Shown: one piece after another, positions 23,363 through 31,747 of the stretch
Layout of the letters: every line of letters starts with the position of its first letter
How positions within the stretch are numbered: position 1 is the first letter of the stretch
Assembly (NCBI RefSeq): GCF_029607905.1
Contig: NZ_JAPHEH010000001.1
Location: 1,269,530-1,333,529 of the forward strand
Origin: Thiovibrio frasassiensis
GTDB lineage: Bacteria > Desulfobacterota > Desulfobulbia > Desulfobulbales > Desulfurivibrionaceae
Direction: 5' to 3'
Length of the DNA stretch: 64,000 bases
The notes under the pieces: generated by a model
What the model was told of the DNA's origin: nothing
The model's database searches: none
What the model saw: the letters and a program-made list of their open reading frames with translations, nothing else
Program-made: the position numbers and the translations under genes

Positions 23363-26002
23363 TTATTGGTCCGGGAGAGAAAAATGTTCCTTGATGAAGG
23401 CGGTTTCCGAGGCCCGGTCATGGACCAGGCCATCCAGCCGTGCGTCGAGCAGGCAGCGCAGGATGGTACCATAGAGCGGCCCTGTCCGGTAGCCCATTTC
23501 TGCCAGGTCGTTGCCGTCGGTTTCCGGTTTCAGCTGGCGCCAATCCGTAACATAGAGGGAAATGGCTTTTTTGCAACCCTTCTTCTTCAGGAGCCCCATG
23601 AGGTGCAGGAGCCCTTCCGGGGAAAGATCCTTGAGCAGGTGATACATCCCGCTGGGGGTTTCCGGCATGGCGCGTTTCATGATTGCGGCAATTCGGGTGA
23701 CCGCGAGTTTTTCCCGGCCAAGAAATTGCCGGTGGCGTAATGGCACCTCGAAGCGTTCGCAAAAGACCACCACCTCACGCACCGGCAGGCTGCTCATCAG
23801 GGCCAGCAGATAGACCAGCCATTGGCGGCATGGTTCGTCAAGATAGAGAAGCCGGTGCCAGGCCAGAGCTTGCCGGGTTTCTTCCAGAATCGTGGCGAGT
23901 TTCGGCTCGATGCGGAGGGTGGGATGGAGGAAGCGGAGCAGGCCGAGGTCGGCCATGCGGTGTATGGCCGGGATGGGATTCTCTTCGGAGAGGATGCTGA
24001 TGAGTTCGTTGAAAAATCGGTGGCCGAAGAAGCGGTCGAAAAGCTCCATCTTTACCGCGTTTTTAATGAGTTTTTCCGTGTGCCTGCCGATCTTGAAGCC
24101 CATGCGCTGCTCAAAGCGGATGGCCCGGAAGATCCGGGTCGGGTCTTCGACAAAGCTGAGGTTGTGCAGGATTCGGATCTGTCGGTCCTTCAGGTCGTTT
24201 TGGCAGTTGAAGAAATCAACCAGGGTGCCGAAGGTGTCCGGGTTGAGGTGGATGGCCATGGCATTGATGGTGAAATCGCGGCGGTAGAGATCGAGTTTGA
24301 TGGAGCTCAGCTCCACCGTGGGCATGGCCGCCGGATATTCGTAGTATTCCAAGCGGGCGGTGGCGATATCGATTTTGAACCCATCTGGCAGTTTTACCAC
24401 GGCGGTGCCGAACTTTTCATGGGTCCGCACCTTGCCGCCCAGCTTCTTGCCCAGTTTTTTTGCATAGGCCAAAGCATCGCCCTCGATGACCACATCGAGA
24501 TCGAGGTTCTTGATATGCAGCAGCAGGTCGCGGACAAAGCCGCCCACCGCATAGGCGTGGCAGCCGGTTTCCTGCGCCACCTCGCCCAGGGTTTGCAGGA
24601 GGCAGATGATCTCGCGGTTCAAGACCTCCGCCATCAGGCCGCTCAGGTTGCGGTTGCGGGCGGTGGAGGGTTGATCGGTGTCGGCCAGCAGCCTCCGCGG
24701 GATGTGGGCCGGATCGTTGACCAGCAGGTGGAGCAGGTCGGTGCGGGTAATAACCCCCTGGACCACCCCTTCTGCCACCACCGGGATGAAGCGCTGGCGG
24801 TTGCCGATGATGAGTTCCTGGATGTCGGCCAGGGTGGCGGTTGGCGGCAGGGTGGCGAAATCGGTGGTCATGTAGTCGCTCACCGGGGAGTCGCCCAACC
24901 CCAGGTGGATGGATTTGCCCACCACCAGACGGGAGATGAGGCCGATAGGCTCGTGCCGGTCATTGACGATCAACAGGACCGTGATGTTGTAGCGGTTGAG
25001 CAACTCATCCGCGCCGTTGATTGTCAGGGTGGGCGGGCCGGAGATCACCGGAGAGGACATGAGTTCCCGGGCCATCCGCTGGGGGTGGACATGCTTGTGC
25101 AGGAGCTGGATCAGCCTTTCTTCCGCCTCGATCAGGGTGAGATCCTTGATGGTGGCCGAGGCGGCCGAGGCATGGCCGCCACCCCCGAAATCGCGGGCAA
25201 TGGCGCCGACGTTCACCTCCGGGATCCGGCTGCGGGCAATGAGATGGGTGCGCCCCCCCATGTGGGTCAGGGCAAAGAGGGTGTTCAGGTTCTCCATCAC
25301 CATGAAACGGCGGACAATAACGGAGAATTCATCAATATATTCGGGGGATTCCACCTTGGCCACCACCAGGTCCAGGCCGTGGATGGTATAGGTGGTGGCG
25401 GATTTGATCAGGGCATGGAGCAGGGTGACTTCCTGGCTGGTGAGTTCCTGGGCAATGAACTGGGAGATGGCGTTGAGGTTTGCCCCCTGACCAAGCAGCC
25501 AGGCGGCGGCCTGCAGATCTTCGGGCGTGGTGGTGTCGAAGGCGAAGTTGCCGGTGTCCTCATAGATGGCCATGGCCATGACGGTGGCCTCTTCCGGGGT
25601 GAGGTGGAGGTCTTTTTCCCGAAAAAGCTGGACGAAGATGGTGGTGGTGGAGCCCACCGGCAGGACATGTTCCACCGAGCCGTGGAGATCTTCCGGGGTA
25701 TCGGGATGGTGGTCGTACAGGTGGATGTCCAGCCCCGGGTTATGCAGGCATTGGGCAAAATCGCCGATTCGGGAAGCCTGGCGGGTGTCCACCACGATGA
25801 GGCGGTGGATCTGCTCCTGGGGGATGTTTTTCAGCCGCTGGAAGGTGTAGTGGTATTGCACCGATTGGGCGAGGAAGTCCCGGAGGTTTTTTTCCTGGGA
25901 GCCGGAAAAAGCCAACACCGCTTCGGGGTAGAGCTTCTGTGCCGCGATCATGGAGGCCAGCCCGTCAAAGTCGGCGTTTACATGGGTGGTGATCACTTCC
26001 AT
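23363..26002 (-). CDS. DHH-CBS-tRNA nucleotidyltransferase/poly(A) polymerase fusion (A-adding type likely)
   Basis: An 879-residue protein of three parts. An N-terminal DHH/DHHA1 phosphoesterase-like domain (about 1-300) has HVNADFDG, VVDTRQ, YDHHPD and GGGGHASAAS. Two CBS domains (about 315-440) include SSPVISGPP and MTTDFATLPPTATLADIQ. A class II nucleotidyltransferase (about 475-879) has AVGGFVRDLLL, the catalytic NLDLDVVIEGD, RRDFTINAMAI, EDPTRIFRAIRFEQR and a C-terminal RNA-binding helical region. This architecture is known in deltaproteobacteria, where split enzymes add CC and A to tRNA 3' ends separately; which nucleotide this one adds cannot be read directly. It is the upstream partner of the M50 protease. 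A TATAAT-type promoter about 140 nt upstream precedes a hairpin leader. Confidence 0.9.
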   Translation of the reverse strand: MEVITTHVNADFDGLASMIAAQKLYPEAVLAFSGSQEKNLRDFLAQSVQYHYTFQRLKNIPQEQIHRLIVVDTRQASRIGDFAQCLHNPGLDIHLYDHHPDTPEDLHGSVEHVLPVGSTTTIFVQLFREKDLHLTPEEATVMAMAIYEDTGNFAFDTTTPEDLQAAAWLLGQGANLNAISQFIAQELTSQEVTLLHALIKSATTYTIHGLDLVVAKVESPEYIDEFSVIVRRFMVMENLNTLFALTHMGGRTHLIARSRIPEVNVGAIARDFGGGGHASAASATIKDLTLIEAEERLIQLLHKHVHPQRMARELMSSPVISGPPTLTINGADELLNRYNITVLLIVNDRHEPIGLISRLVVGKSIHLGLGDSPVSDYMTTDFATLPPTATLADIQELIIGNRQRFIPVVAEGVVQGVITRTDLLHLLVNDPAHIPRRLLADTDQPSTARNRNLSGLMAEVLNREIICLLQTLGEVAQETGCHAYAVGGFVRDLLLHIKNLDLDVVIEGDALAYAKKLGKKLGGKVRTHEKFGTAVVKLPDGFKIDIATARLEYYEYPAAMPTVELSSIKLDLYRRDFTINAMAIHLNPDTFGTLVDFFNCQNDLKDRQIRILHNLSFVEDPTRIFRAIRFEQRMGFKIGRHTEKLIKNAVKMELFDRFFGHRFFNELISILSEENPIPAIHRMADLGLLRFLHPTLRIEPKLATILEETRQALAWHRLLYLDEPCRQWLVYLLALMSSLPVREVVVFCERFEVPLRHRQFLGREKLAVTRIAAIMKRAMPETPSGMYHLLKDLSPEGLLHLMGLLKKKGCKKAISLYVTDWRQLKPETDGNDLAEMGYRTGPLYGTILRCLLDARLDGLVHDRASETAFIKEHFSLPDQ

Positions 26003-26059
26003 AGTGTGTGCGGCCTCTGTCCTTAGGAGGGGGCTCTGTCCGGAAGGCGGGAGGGAAGT

Positions 26060-26095
26060 GCAACACGAAAAATGATTTCTTCGGCTTCGTGTTGC
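26060..26095. repeat. 10-bp inverted repeat in the leader of the nucleotidyltransferase gene
   Basis: GCAACACGAA (26060-26069) and TTCGTGTTGC (26086-26095) form a perfect stem with a 16-nt loop. It lies inside the probable 5' leader of the minus-strand gene starting at 26002. No T-run follows on either strand, so it is not a standard terminator. The remainder of 26003-26301 holds the promoter described separately and no gene. Confidence 0.5.
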
Positions 26096-26142
26096 AAAAG
26101 ACCCGGGGAGATGGTGCGCCGCAAGGACAAGCTCTTGGAATG

Positions 26143-26170
26143 ATTATAGACCATCATCCCCCGCGAGCAA
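26143..26170 (-). promoter_or_regulatory. Candidate sigma-70 promoter for the nucleotidyltransferase-protease pair
   Basis: On the minus strand TTGCTC, 16 nt, then a perfect TATAAT (26148-26143). Transcription would begin near 26135, giving a leader of about 130 nt that contains the 26060-26095 hairpin. Confidence 0.5.
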
Positions 26171-26301
26171 TGAGATTTAGGAGCCGTTACGAAATTATGA
26201 TTCAAGAGACCATTTCGTCGCGTTAACAGCAGCCTTAGCGGTCTACGGTTCTTTATGGCGATTACGGCCGCGTTTTAGGGTGATACATTTTGCACGACGG
26301 C

Positions 26302-27294
26302 TCAGCCCCGGGGGTGGAATTTCTGGTGGGCGTTCTTGAGGCGGTTGCTGTCCACATGGGTGTAAATCTGGGTGGTGGCGATGTCGGCATGACCGAGCAT
26401 CATCTGGACGGAGCGGAGATCGGCGCCATGTTCCAGCAGGTGGGTGGCAAAGGAGTGGCGGAGCATGTGGGGGCTGATTTTCTTGCTGATTCCGGCCAAC
26501 CGTGCGCTCTGCTGGACGATCTGCCAGAAACGCAACCGGGTCATGGACTTGCCGTGACCGGTGACAAAAAGGAGATCGCTGGCCTTTTTTTTGAGGATGC
26601 GGGGCCGGGCGTCCGTGGTGTAGAGCTTAAGGTATTCACGGGCAGCCTCGCCAAAGGGGATGAGGCGTTCCTTGGAACCTTTGCCGAAAACCCGGACATA
26701 GCCGCCCATGAGATTGACCCCGGCCAGGGGCAGGTTGACCAGCTCCGAGACCCGCATGCCGGTGGCATACAGCAGGTGCAGCATGGCGTTATTGCGCAGG
26801 GCCAGGGAATTCTCATCGGCTGGGGGGGCAAGGAGCAGATTCACCTCGGGGATGGTGAGCACCTTTGGCAGCGGCCGGCCCGGTTTGGGCAGATCCAGGA
26901 TACCGCTGGGATCGGTGTCGATGCATTTTTCCGCCAGGAGAAACTTGAAAAAAGCGCGCAACGAGGAGATCCGGCGGGCATTGCTGCGGTTCGAGATGCC
27001 GAGGTCGTGGCAATGGGCCAAATAAGCGCGGAGATGGTCGGCTTCAATTTCGTTCAGCTGGCTGAGGCGTTTCGGACGAAGAAAATCAAGAAAAGAGACA
27101 AGGTCAGCCTGGTAGGCCAGAATGGTGTTGGTCGCCAGACGGCGTTCCAGGGTAAGATACTGGAGGAATTGGTCGAGAAAAGGCTCGGAAAAAAAAGACG
27201 CTCCGCCGGATGGAGAGGAAGAAGACGGCGATTGAGGCCGTACCCGGTCGGAGCGTGGGTGATTATCAGCAGGTTTTCCTCGTTTGCTGTTCAT
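26302..27294 (-). CDS. xerD: Tyrosine recombinase XerD
   Basis: A 330-residue site-specific recombinase. A core-binding SAM-like N-domain (about 40-125, FLDQFLQYLTLERRLATNTILAYQADL) is followed by the catalytic domain. The catalytic residues are Arg in ATGMRVSELVNL, His-x-x-Arg in SPHMLRHSFATHLLEHGAD, His in LGHADIATTQIYTHV, and the nucleophilic Tyr in that last motif. Full family length plus a Ser/Pro-rich 35-residue N-terminal extension. It most resembles chromosome-dimer-resolving XerD rather than a phage integrase, and no mobile element surrounds it. XerC is not in the window. Confidence 0.9.
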   Translation of the reverse strand: MNSKRGKPADNHPRSDRVRPQSPSSSSPSGGASFFSEPFLDQFLQYLTLERRLATNTILAYQADLVSFLDFLRPKRLSQLNEIEADHLRAYLAHCHDLGISNRSNARRISSLRAFFKFLLAEKCIDTDPSGILDLPKPGRPLPKVLTIPEVNLLLAPPADENSLALRNNAMLHLLYATGMRVSELVNLPLAGVNLMGGYVRVFGKGSKERLIPFGEAAREYLKLYTTDARPRILKKKASDLLFVTGHGKSMTRLRFWQIVQQSARLAGISKKISPHMLRHSFATHLLEHGADLRSVQMMLGHADIATTQIYTHVDSNRLKNAHQKFHPRG

Positions 27295-27327
27295 CTATTC
27301 AATGAGCCAACAAGGAAGAGCGGCAAA

Positions 27328-27522
27328 TTAATCGCGCTCGGTGCGCATCATGAGCTTGCGGATTTTCCGTTTGGACTCGGCTTGTTTGCGGCGACGCTTG
27401 TCGCTGGGTTTTTCGTAGTACTCGCGGCGTTTGAGCTCTTTTTTCATCCCATCAAGCTGCATTTTCTTCTTGAGCAGCCGAATCGCCTGTTCGATATCCC
27501 CTCTTACCTCTATTTCAATCAT
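27328..27522 (-). CDS. rpsU: 30S ribosomal protein S21
   Basis: A 64-residue basic protein (MIEIEVRGD..IEQAIRLLKKKMQLDGMKKELKRREYYEKPSDKRRRK), the full typical length of S21. ATG 27522 follows GGAGAG; an open frame to 27573 is spurious. It acts in translation initiation on the 30S platform. It lies 33 nt upstream of xerD on the same strand, probably co-transcribed. Confidence 0.96.
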   Translation of the reverse strand: MIEIEVRGDIEQAIRLLKKKMQLDGMKKELKRREYYEKPSDKRRRKQAESKRKIRKLMMRTERD

Positions 27523-27651
27523 GATCTCTCCAGTATGCGGGTTGCAACTTAACGTTTCAGAACCTTTGGCCAACGCCTGTTCCAGAAGAAGCTGAAAAGG
27601 CGCAGATTTTTAAAAAGAAACCGTTTATATAGCCGATCATTGCGCTGATTG

Positions 27652-29052
27652 TCAAATATTTTTTTCTCCTGCCTCCTGGAGAGGAAAGATCTTGCCGGGA
27701 TTGAGAATGTCCTGGGGATCAAACAGTTTTTTGATCTGGCGCATGAGGGTCAGGGTCGGCTGGTCAAGCTCCATGGACAAATACGGGGCCTTGGTAAGGC
27801 CAATGCCATGTTCGCCGGACAGGGTGCCGCCCAAGCGCAGCACCTCCTCAAAAAGCAGCTGCTTGGCGGTATTGGCCTGCCGCACCTCCTGCGGAACATT
27901 CCGGTCAAGCATGATATTGACATGGATATTGCCGTCTCCGGCGTGGCCGAAGGTGAAGATGACGACCCCGAGCTCGCGGCTCAATGCCTCTGTGCAGGAG
28001 ACCAATTCCGGCAATCGGGAGCGGGGAACCACCACATCTTCGCTCATCTTATGGGGTTTGAGGCTGAAGGCTGCTGGAGAGATGGCGCGCCGTGCTGCCC
28101 AGAGCTGCCGGGCCTCGGCGGCGCTTTCGGCGGTGCGGCTCTGGATGATCCCCGGTTGGCTTTGTAAAAACTCGCTCAGCTGGCGGGTGGCGAGGGGCAC
28201 GGTATCTGCCCGGCCGTCAAGCTCTATCAGGAGAAGCGCTTCGGCCTCCTCGGGGCAGGGGAAGGGCAGTTGCTCCCGAACAATGGCCAGGGCGGTCCGG
28301 TCCATATATTCCAGGGTGCAGGGGGTATGGTGGGCGAGAATGGCTGCCACCAGACTGGTCGCTTCACCCATGCTGCGACAGAGGACCAGCAATGTGGTGC
28401 GGGTCTCTGGGGCGGGGAGGAGCTTGACCGTGATCTTGGTGATGATGGCCAGGGTGCCTTCCGAGCCCACCAGTAAGCGGGTAAGGTCGTAGCCCACCAC
28501 CCCCTTGGCGGTGCGGACTCCGGTGTGGATGATGCTGCCATCGGGCAGCACCGCTTCCAGGCCGAGGACATAGTCGCGGGTCACCCCATATTTCACGGCG
28601 CTCGGGCCGCCGGCGCACTCGGCGACATTGCCGCCCATGGTGCAGAACTGCAGGCTGGCCGGGTCCGGCGGATAAAAGAGGCCGTGCTGGGCCGCCTCTT
28701 TGCGCAGATCTCCGGTGATGACGCCCGGTTCGACCACGGCGATCTGATTGGCCCGGTCGATCTCCAGGATTCGGTTCAGGCGGCTCATGACCATGACCAC
28801 CCCCCCGTTTACCGGCAAGGCGCCGCCGCTCATGCCGGTGCCAGCCCCCCGGGGCACCACGGGAAACGGGGTGGCGGAGGCGAGTTCCATGATGCGGCAG
28901 ATTTCCGCGGTGGAGGAGGGAAAGACCACGGCTCCCGGGGGATATTCCCGGCCGGTGCCGTCATAGGAATAGCAGGCCAGCTCTTCCGCTACGGTGCTCA
29001 CCTGATCCTTGCCGACAATTTCCCCCAGTCTGTCGATGGTGTTCTGGTTCAT
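27652..29052 (-). CDS. glcD: FAD-linked oxidase, GlcD / D-lactate dehydrogenase-like
   Basis: A 466-residue FAD enzyme of the GlcD/Dld family, oxidising a 2-hydroxy acid such as glycolate or D-lactate. The FAD-binding type 4 domain is at about 35-215 (FPVVPRGAGTGMSGGALP, PPDPASLQFCTMGGNVAECAGGPSAVKYGVT). The C-terminal cap ends with FTFGHAGDGNIHVNIMLD and GEHGIGLTKAPYL, which carry the flavin-proximal and substrate residues. No GlcE or GlcF (Fe-S subunit) is adjacent, so the electron acceptor is unclear. The substrate is not decidable from the sequence. Confidence 0.87.
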   Translation of the reverse strand: MNQNTIDRLGEIVGKDQVSTVAEELACYSYDGTGREYPPGAVVFPSSTAEICRIMELASATPFPVVPRGAGTGMSGGALPVNGGVVMVMSRLNRILEIDRANQIAVVEPGVITGDLRKEAAQHGLFYPPDPASLQFCTMGGNVAECAGGPSAVKYGVTRDYVLGLEAVLPDGSIIHTGVRTAKGVVGYDLTRLLVGSEGTLAIITKITVKLLPAPETRTTLLVLCRSMGEATSLVAAILAHHTPCTLEYMDRTALAIVREQLPFPCPEEAEALLLIELDGRADTVPLATRQLSEFLQSQPGIIQSRTAESAAEARQLWAARRAISPAAFSLKPHKMSEDVVVPRSRLPELVSCTEALSRELGVVIFTFGHAGDGNIHVNIMLDRNVPQEVRQANTAKQLLFEEVLRLGGTLSGEHGIGLTKAPYLSMELDQPTLTLMRQIKKLFDPQDILNPGKIFPLQEAGEKNI

Positions 29053-29235
29053 GGCGTGTTTTTCCGATGGGCTGTAGAAATCCCTACAAAATACACAGGG
29101 AAGTTATTATAAGAATACGTGTTCGGTTGGCATCGTCATTTTTGCCGAACGGCCAGCGGTGTTGTTGTTTCAGCGTTGCTCCATGTGGGCGCAGGATTCC
29201 TTACAAATCAGTACGCAACTATTTGGAAAAAAGCT

Positions 29236-30171
29236 ATGGAAAAGAAGATTCGTTTGGCCCTTATCGCCGGGGGCAAATCCGGCGAGCGCGAGGTTTCGCT
29301 GGCCGGGGCCAAAGAGGTGGAAAAGGCGCTCAGCCGGGAAAAATATGAGGTCCGCCGCTATGATCCGGCCACGGATCTGGCCCGGCTGGCTGCGGATGCC
29401 GGAACGATCGAGATGGCCTTTATCCTGCTGCATGGCCCCCTGGGGGAGGACGGCACCATGCAGGGTTTCCTCGATCTGCTGGGGGTTCCCTATCAGGGCG
29501 CCGGGGTCTTGGGCTCCGCCCTGGCCATGGACAAGAATCTGGCCAAGATCCTCTACAAGCAGGCCGGGCTTACCGTGGCGGACTGGGAGATGGCGCAGCC
29601 GGAAGATCAAACAAATCCCCGCCGTCTGCTGGCGTGCCTTTCCCTGCCGCTGGTCATCAAGCCCATCCGCCAAGGCTCCAGTCTGGGGATGAGCCTGGCC
29701 AAAAGCGAGGCGGAGCTGAGCGAGGGGCTGATCAAGGCGTTCACCTATGACAGCGAGGTCATGGTTGAAGAGTATGTGCGGGGCAGGGAGATCACCGGCG
29801 GGGTGCTTGGCAACAAGGAACTCACCGCCCTGCCCATTGTCGAGATTATTCCCGGCGAGGGGTACGCATTTTTTGATTATCAGGCCAAATACCAGCCGGG
29901 AGCCTCCCGGGAGGTATGCCCGGCGGAGTTGGCGCCGGAGGTAACCGCCAAGGCGCAGGCGATTGCGCTCACCGCGCATCGGGCCTTGCAGCTTAAGGGA
30001 TACAGCCGGACAGACATGATTGTTGCCGGTGATTCCATCTATGTCCTTGAGACCAACACCATCCCCGGCATGACCCCGACCAGCCTGTTGCCTCAGGCGG
30101 CGGCCGCCCATGGCTTGCCCTTTCCGGCCTTGCTCGACCGGTTGATCGAACTGGCCTTGGCGGAGAGATAA
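29236..30171 (+). CDS. ddl: D-alanine--D-alanine ligase
   Basis: A 311-residue ATP-grasp enzyme making the D-Ala-D-Ala dipeptide for peptidoglycan. The N-lobe has ALIAGGKSGEREVSLAG and LHGPLGEDGTMQGFLDLLGVPYQGAGVLGSALAMDK. The ATP-grasp core has LVIKPIRQGSSLGMSLAK and MVEEYVRGREITGGVLG. The Mg site and C-lobe have TDMIVAGDSIYVLETNTIPGMTPTSLLPQAA, with two Glu/Asn ligands. I chose ATG 29236 (MEKKIRLAL) at the family start. The frame open to 29119 lies in noncoding leader. The gene is divergent from glcD. Confidence 0.95.
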   Translation: MEKKIRLALIAGGKSGEREVSLAGAKEVEKALSREKYEVRRYDPATDLARLAADAGTIEMAFILLHGPLGEDGTMQGFLDLLGVPYQGAGVLGSALAMDKNLAKILYKQAGLTVADWEMAQPEDQTNPRRLLACLSLPLVIKPIRQGSSLGMSLAKSEAELSEGLIKAFTYDSEVMVEEYVRGREITGGVLGNKELTALPIVEIIPGEGYAFFDYQAKYQPGASREVCPAELAPEVTAKAQAIALTAHRALQLKGYSRTDMIVAGDSIYVLETNTIPGMTPTSLLPQAAAAHGLPFPALLDRLIELALAER

Positions 30172-30188
30172 GCCAAGCGCTAGATTTT

Positions 30189-30218
30189 TTGAAACAAAGC
30201 GGACAGGTTTGCTATACT
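30189..30218 (+). promoter_or_regulatory. Sigma-70 type promoter for the GGDEF gene
   Basis: TTGAAA (30189-30194), 18-nt spacer, TATACT (30213-30218), 17 nt after the ddl stop. Because the transcript would start near 30225, the initiator TTG at 30209 is unlikely and the start must lie downstream. Confidence 0.65.
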
Positions 30219-30283
30219 TTGGAAAGAAGCAGGATAAGACCCCGGCGGCATGCAGCCGGAACATCCAGAACGGAGTAGCTGTC

Positions 30284-31696
30284 TTGACAGAGTCTGTGCC
30301 GGGAAAAGCAGGGCGTACCGCCCTGATTGTCGAGGATGACCATGCTGTCTGCGATCTTTTGCAAAGGATTGTGGAAAGCCAGGGCTACAGCACGGTTGTC
30401 TGCGCCACCGGCGCCTCGGCCCAGGCATCCTTTACCGCGAGTTTTCCGCATCTTGTCCTGATGGATTGGATGCTGCCGGACATGGACGGCCTGGAACTCT
30501 CCAAGACCTTCCGTGCCTCCGAACGGGGAAAATACCTCACCATCCTGATGATCTCCGGCAAAGACAGCCCCGAGGATATTGCCACGGCCATTGCCGCCGG
30601 GGTCAATTATTTCATGGCCAAACCCGTGGAAAGGAAGGTGCTGAATATCTGGCTCTCCGCCGCCGCGCAACAGGTGGAGGATTATCGGCAACGGGAAGAG
30701 GACGATCTGGCCCTGGCCAAAATTCAGGAAGAGCTGGAAGAGAACAACCTCCAGCTGGAAGAGGCGCTGGGCCGGGCCAATGCCATGGCCATGGAAGCGG
30801 AGCAGGCCTATATCGAGATCAACCAGATATTCAAGACCGTTGCCGGGGGCATTCTCCTGGTGGACACGCACAGCAATCTCCTGCGTTGCAACGAGTCATT
30901 TCTGCAGATGGCCGGAATGACTCGGGAGAAGGTGCATGATCAGAAGTGTTACGAAATTTTTCACTCCTGCCTCTGCAATACCGAGGCTTGTCCTCTGGCG
31001 CGGATCAGGAAGGGGGAGAAACGCATTGAGAGTGAGATAGAAAAGGTCGGGCCGGACGGGAGAACCTTCTATTACAGTATCATTTCCACGCCTTTCAAGG
31101 GGCCGTCCGGGGATCTGCTCGGGGTTGTCGAGCATATTACCGATGTCACCGAACGGGTGAAAGCGGAAAAGGCCCTGGCCGAAAGCGAACATTGCTACAA
31201 GGAACTCAGCTTGGTTGATGAGTTGACCAAGCTTTTTAACAAGCGCTACTTTAACACGCAACTGCAGCTCGAGGTGGAGCGGGCCAACCGGCATGGTCAT
31301 CCGCTCTCGCTTTTATTGATGGATATCGATAATTTCAAGCACCACAATGACACTTACGGGCATGCGGATGGTGACCGGGTTCTCGCCCGGCTGGGCCAGG
31401 TGGTTACGGAATCGCTTCGGGTCAATGATGTGCCCTGTCGCTACGGCGGGGAGGAGTTCACCATCATCCTGCCGGAGACCAGCGGTGAACAGGCGACTGT
31501 GGTTGCGGAGCGGATCAGGGCCCGTTTTGCCGGGGAGATTTTTCAGCCAACCCCCCAGGAAACGGTGCACAAAACCATAAGCATCGGCGTAACCCAGTAC
31601 CGCATGGGGGAAAGCGGGCAAAACCTGCTGGAGCGGGCCGATCAGAATATGTACGAGGCCAAGCAGGGCGGTAAGAATCGGTATGTTTTGAAGTAA
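30284..31696 (+). CDS. Response regulator diguanylate cyclase (REC-PAS-GGDEF)
   Basis: About 470 residues. The REC domain has the acidic pair in IVEDDHAVCDLL, phospho-Asp in LVLMDWMLPDMDG and Lys in MAKPVERK. A coiled-coil linker follows (REEDDLALAKIQEELEENNLQLEEALGRAN). The PAS domain has a Cys-rich core (CYEIFHSCLCNTEACPLARI), and the GGDEF domain carries the intact active site RYGGEEFTIILPE. It should make cyclic-di-GMP in response to phosphorylation. The CxxCxxxxC pattern in PAS recurs in redox- or metal-binding PAS domains; that is inference. I chose TTG 30284 because GGAG lies 8 nt upstream and because the promoter overlaps the upstream start (30209). GTG 30296 is a further option. Confidence 0.9.
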   Translation: MTESVPGKAGRTALIVEDDHAVCDLLQRIVESQGYSTVVCATGASAQASFTASFPHLVLMDWMLPDMDGLELSKTFRASERGKYLTILMISGKDSPEDIATAIAAGVNYFMAKPVERKVLNIWLSAAAQQVEDYRQREEDDLALAKIQEELEENNLQLEEALGRANAMAMEAEQAYIEINQIFKTVAGGILLVDTHSNLLRCNESFLQMAGMTREKVHDQKCYEIFHSCLCNTEACPLARIRKGEKRIESEIEKVGPDGRTFYYSIISTPFKGPSGDLLGVVEHITDVTERVKAEKALAESEHCYKELSLVDELTKLFNKRYFNTQLQLEVERANRHGHPLSLLLMDIDNFKHHNDTYGHADGDRVLARLGQVVTESLRVNDVPCRYGGEEFTIILPETSGEQATVVAERIRARFAGEIFQPTPQETVHKTISIGVTQYRMGESGQNLLERADQNMYEAKQGGKNRYVLK

Positions 31697-31714
31697 GCAC
31701 TTCCCCTCAAAGCG

Positions 31715-31733
31715 GGGTCGGTTATGCCGGCCC
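31715..31733. terminator. Possible bidirectional terminator between convergent genes
   Basis: GGGTCGG / CCGGCCC (31715-31721 with 31727-31733, one T-G), loop TTATG, lies in the 51-nt gap between the GGDEF gene and serS. A T-rich stretch follows on the plus strand. Short stem, moderate support. Confidence 0.4.
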
Positions 31734-31747
31734 GTCCTTTCTTTGCA

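Noticed and set aside
23822-26026. A 734-codon open frame opposite the nucleotidyltransferase gene
   Set aside because: No domain, unusual composition and complete overlap with a well-supported gene.
26302-27294. Phage or integron integrase
   Set aside because: The tyrosine recombinase matches XerD along its whole length, next to rpsU and housekeeping genes, with no att sites or cassettes.
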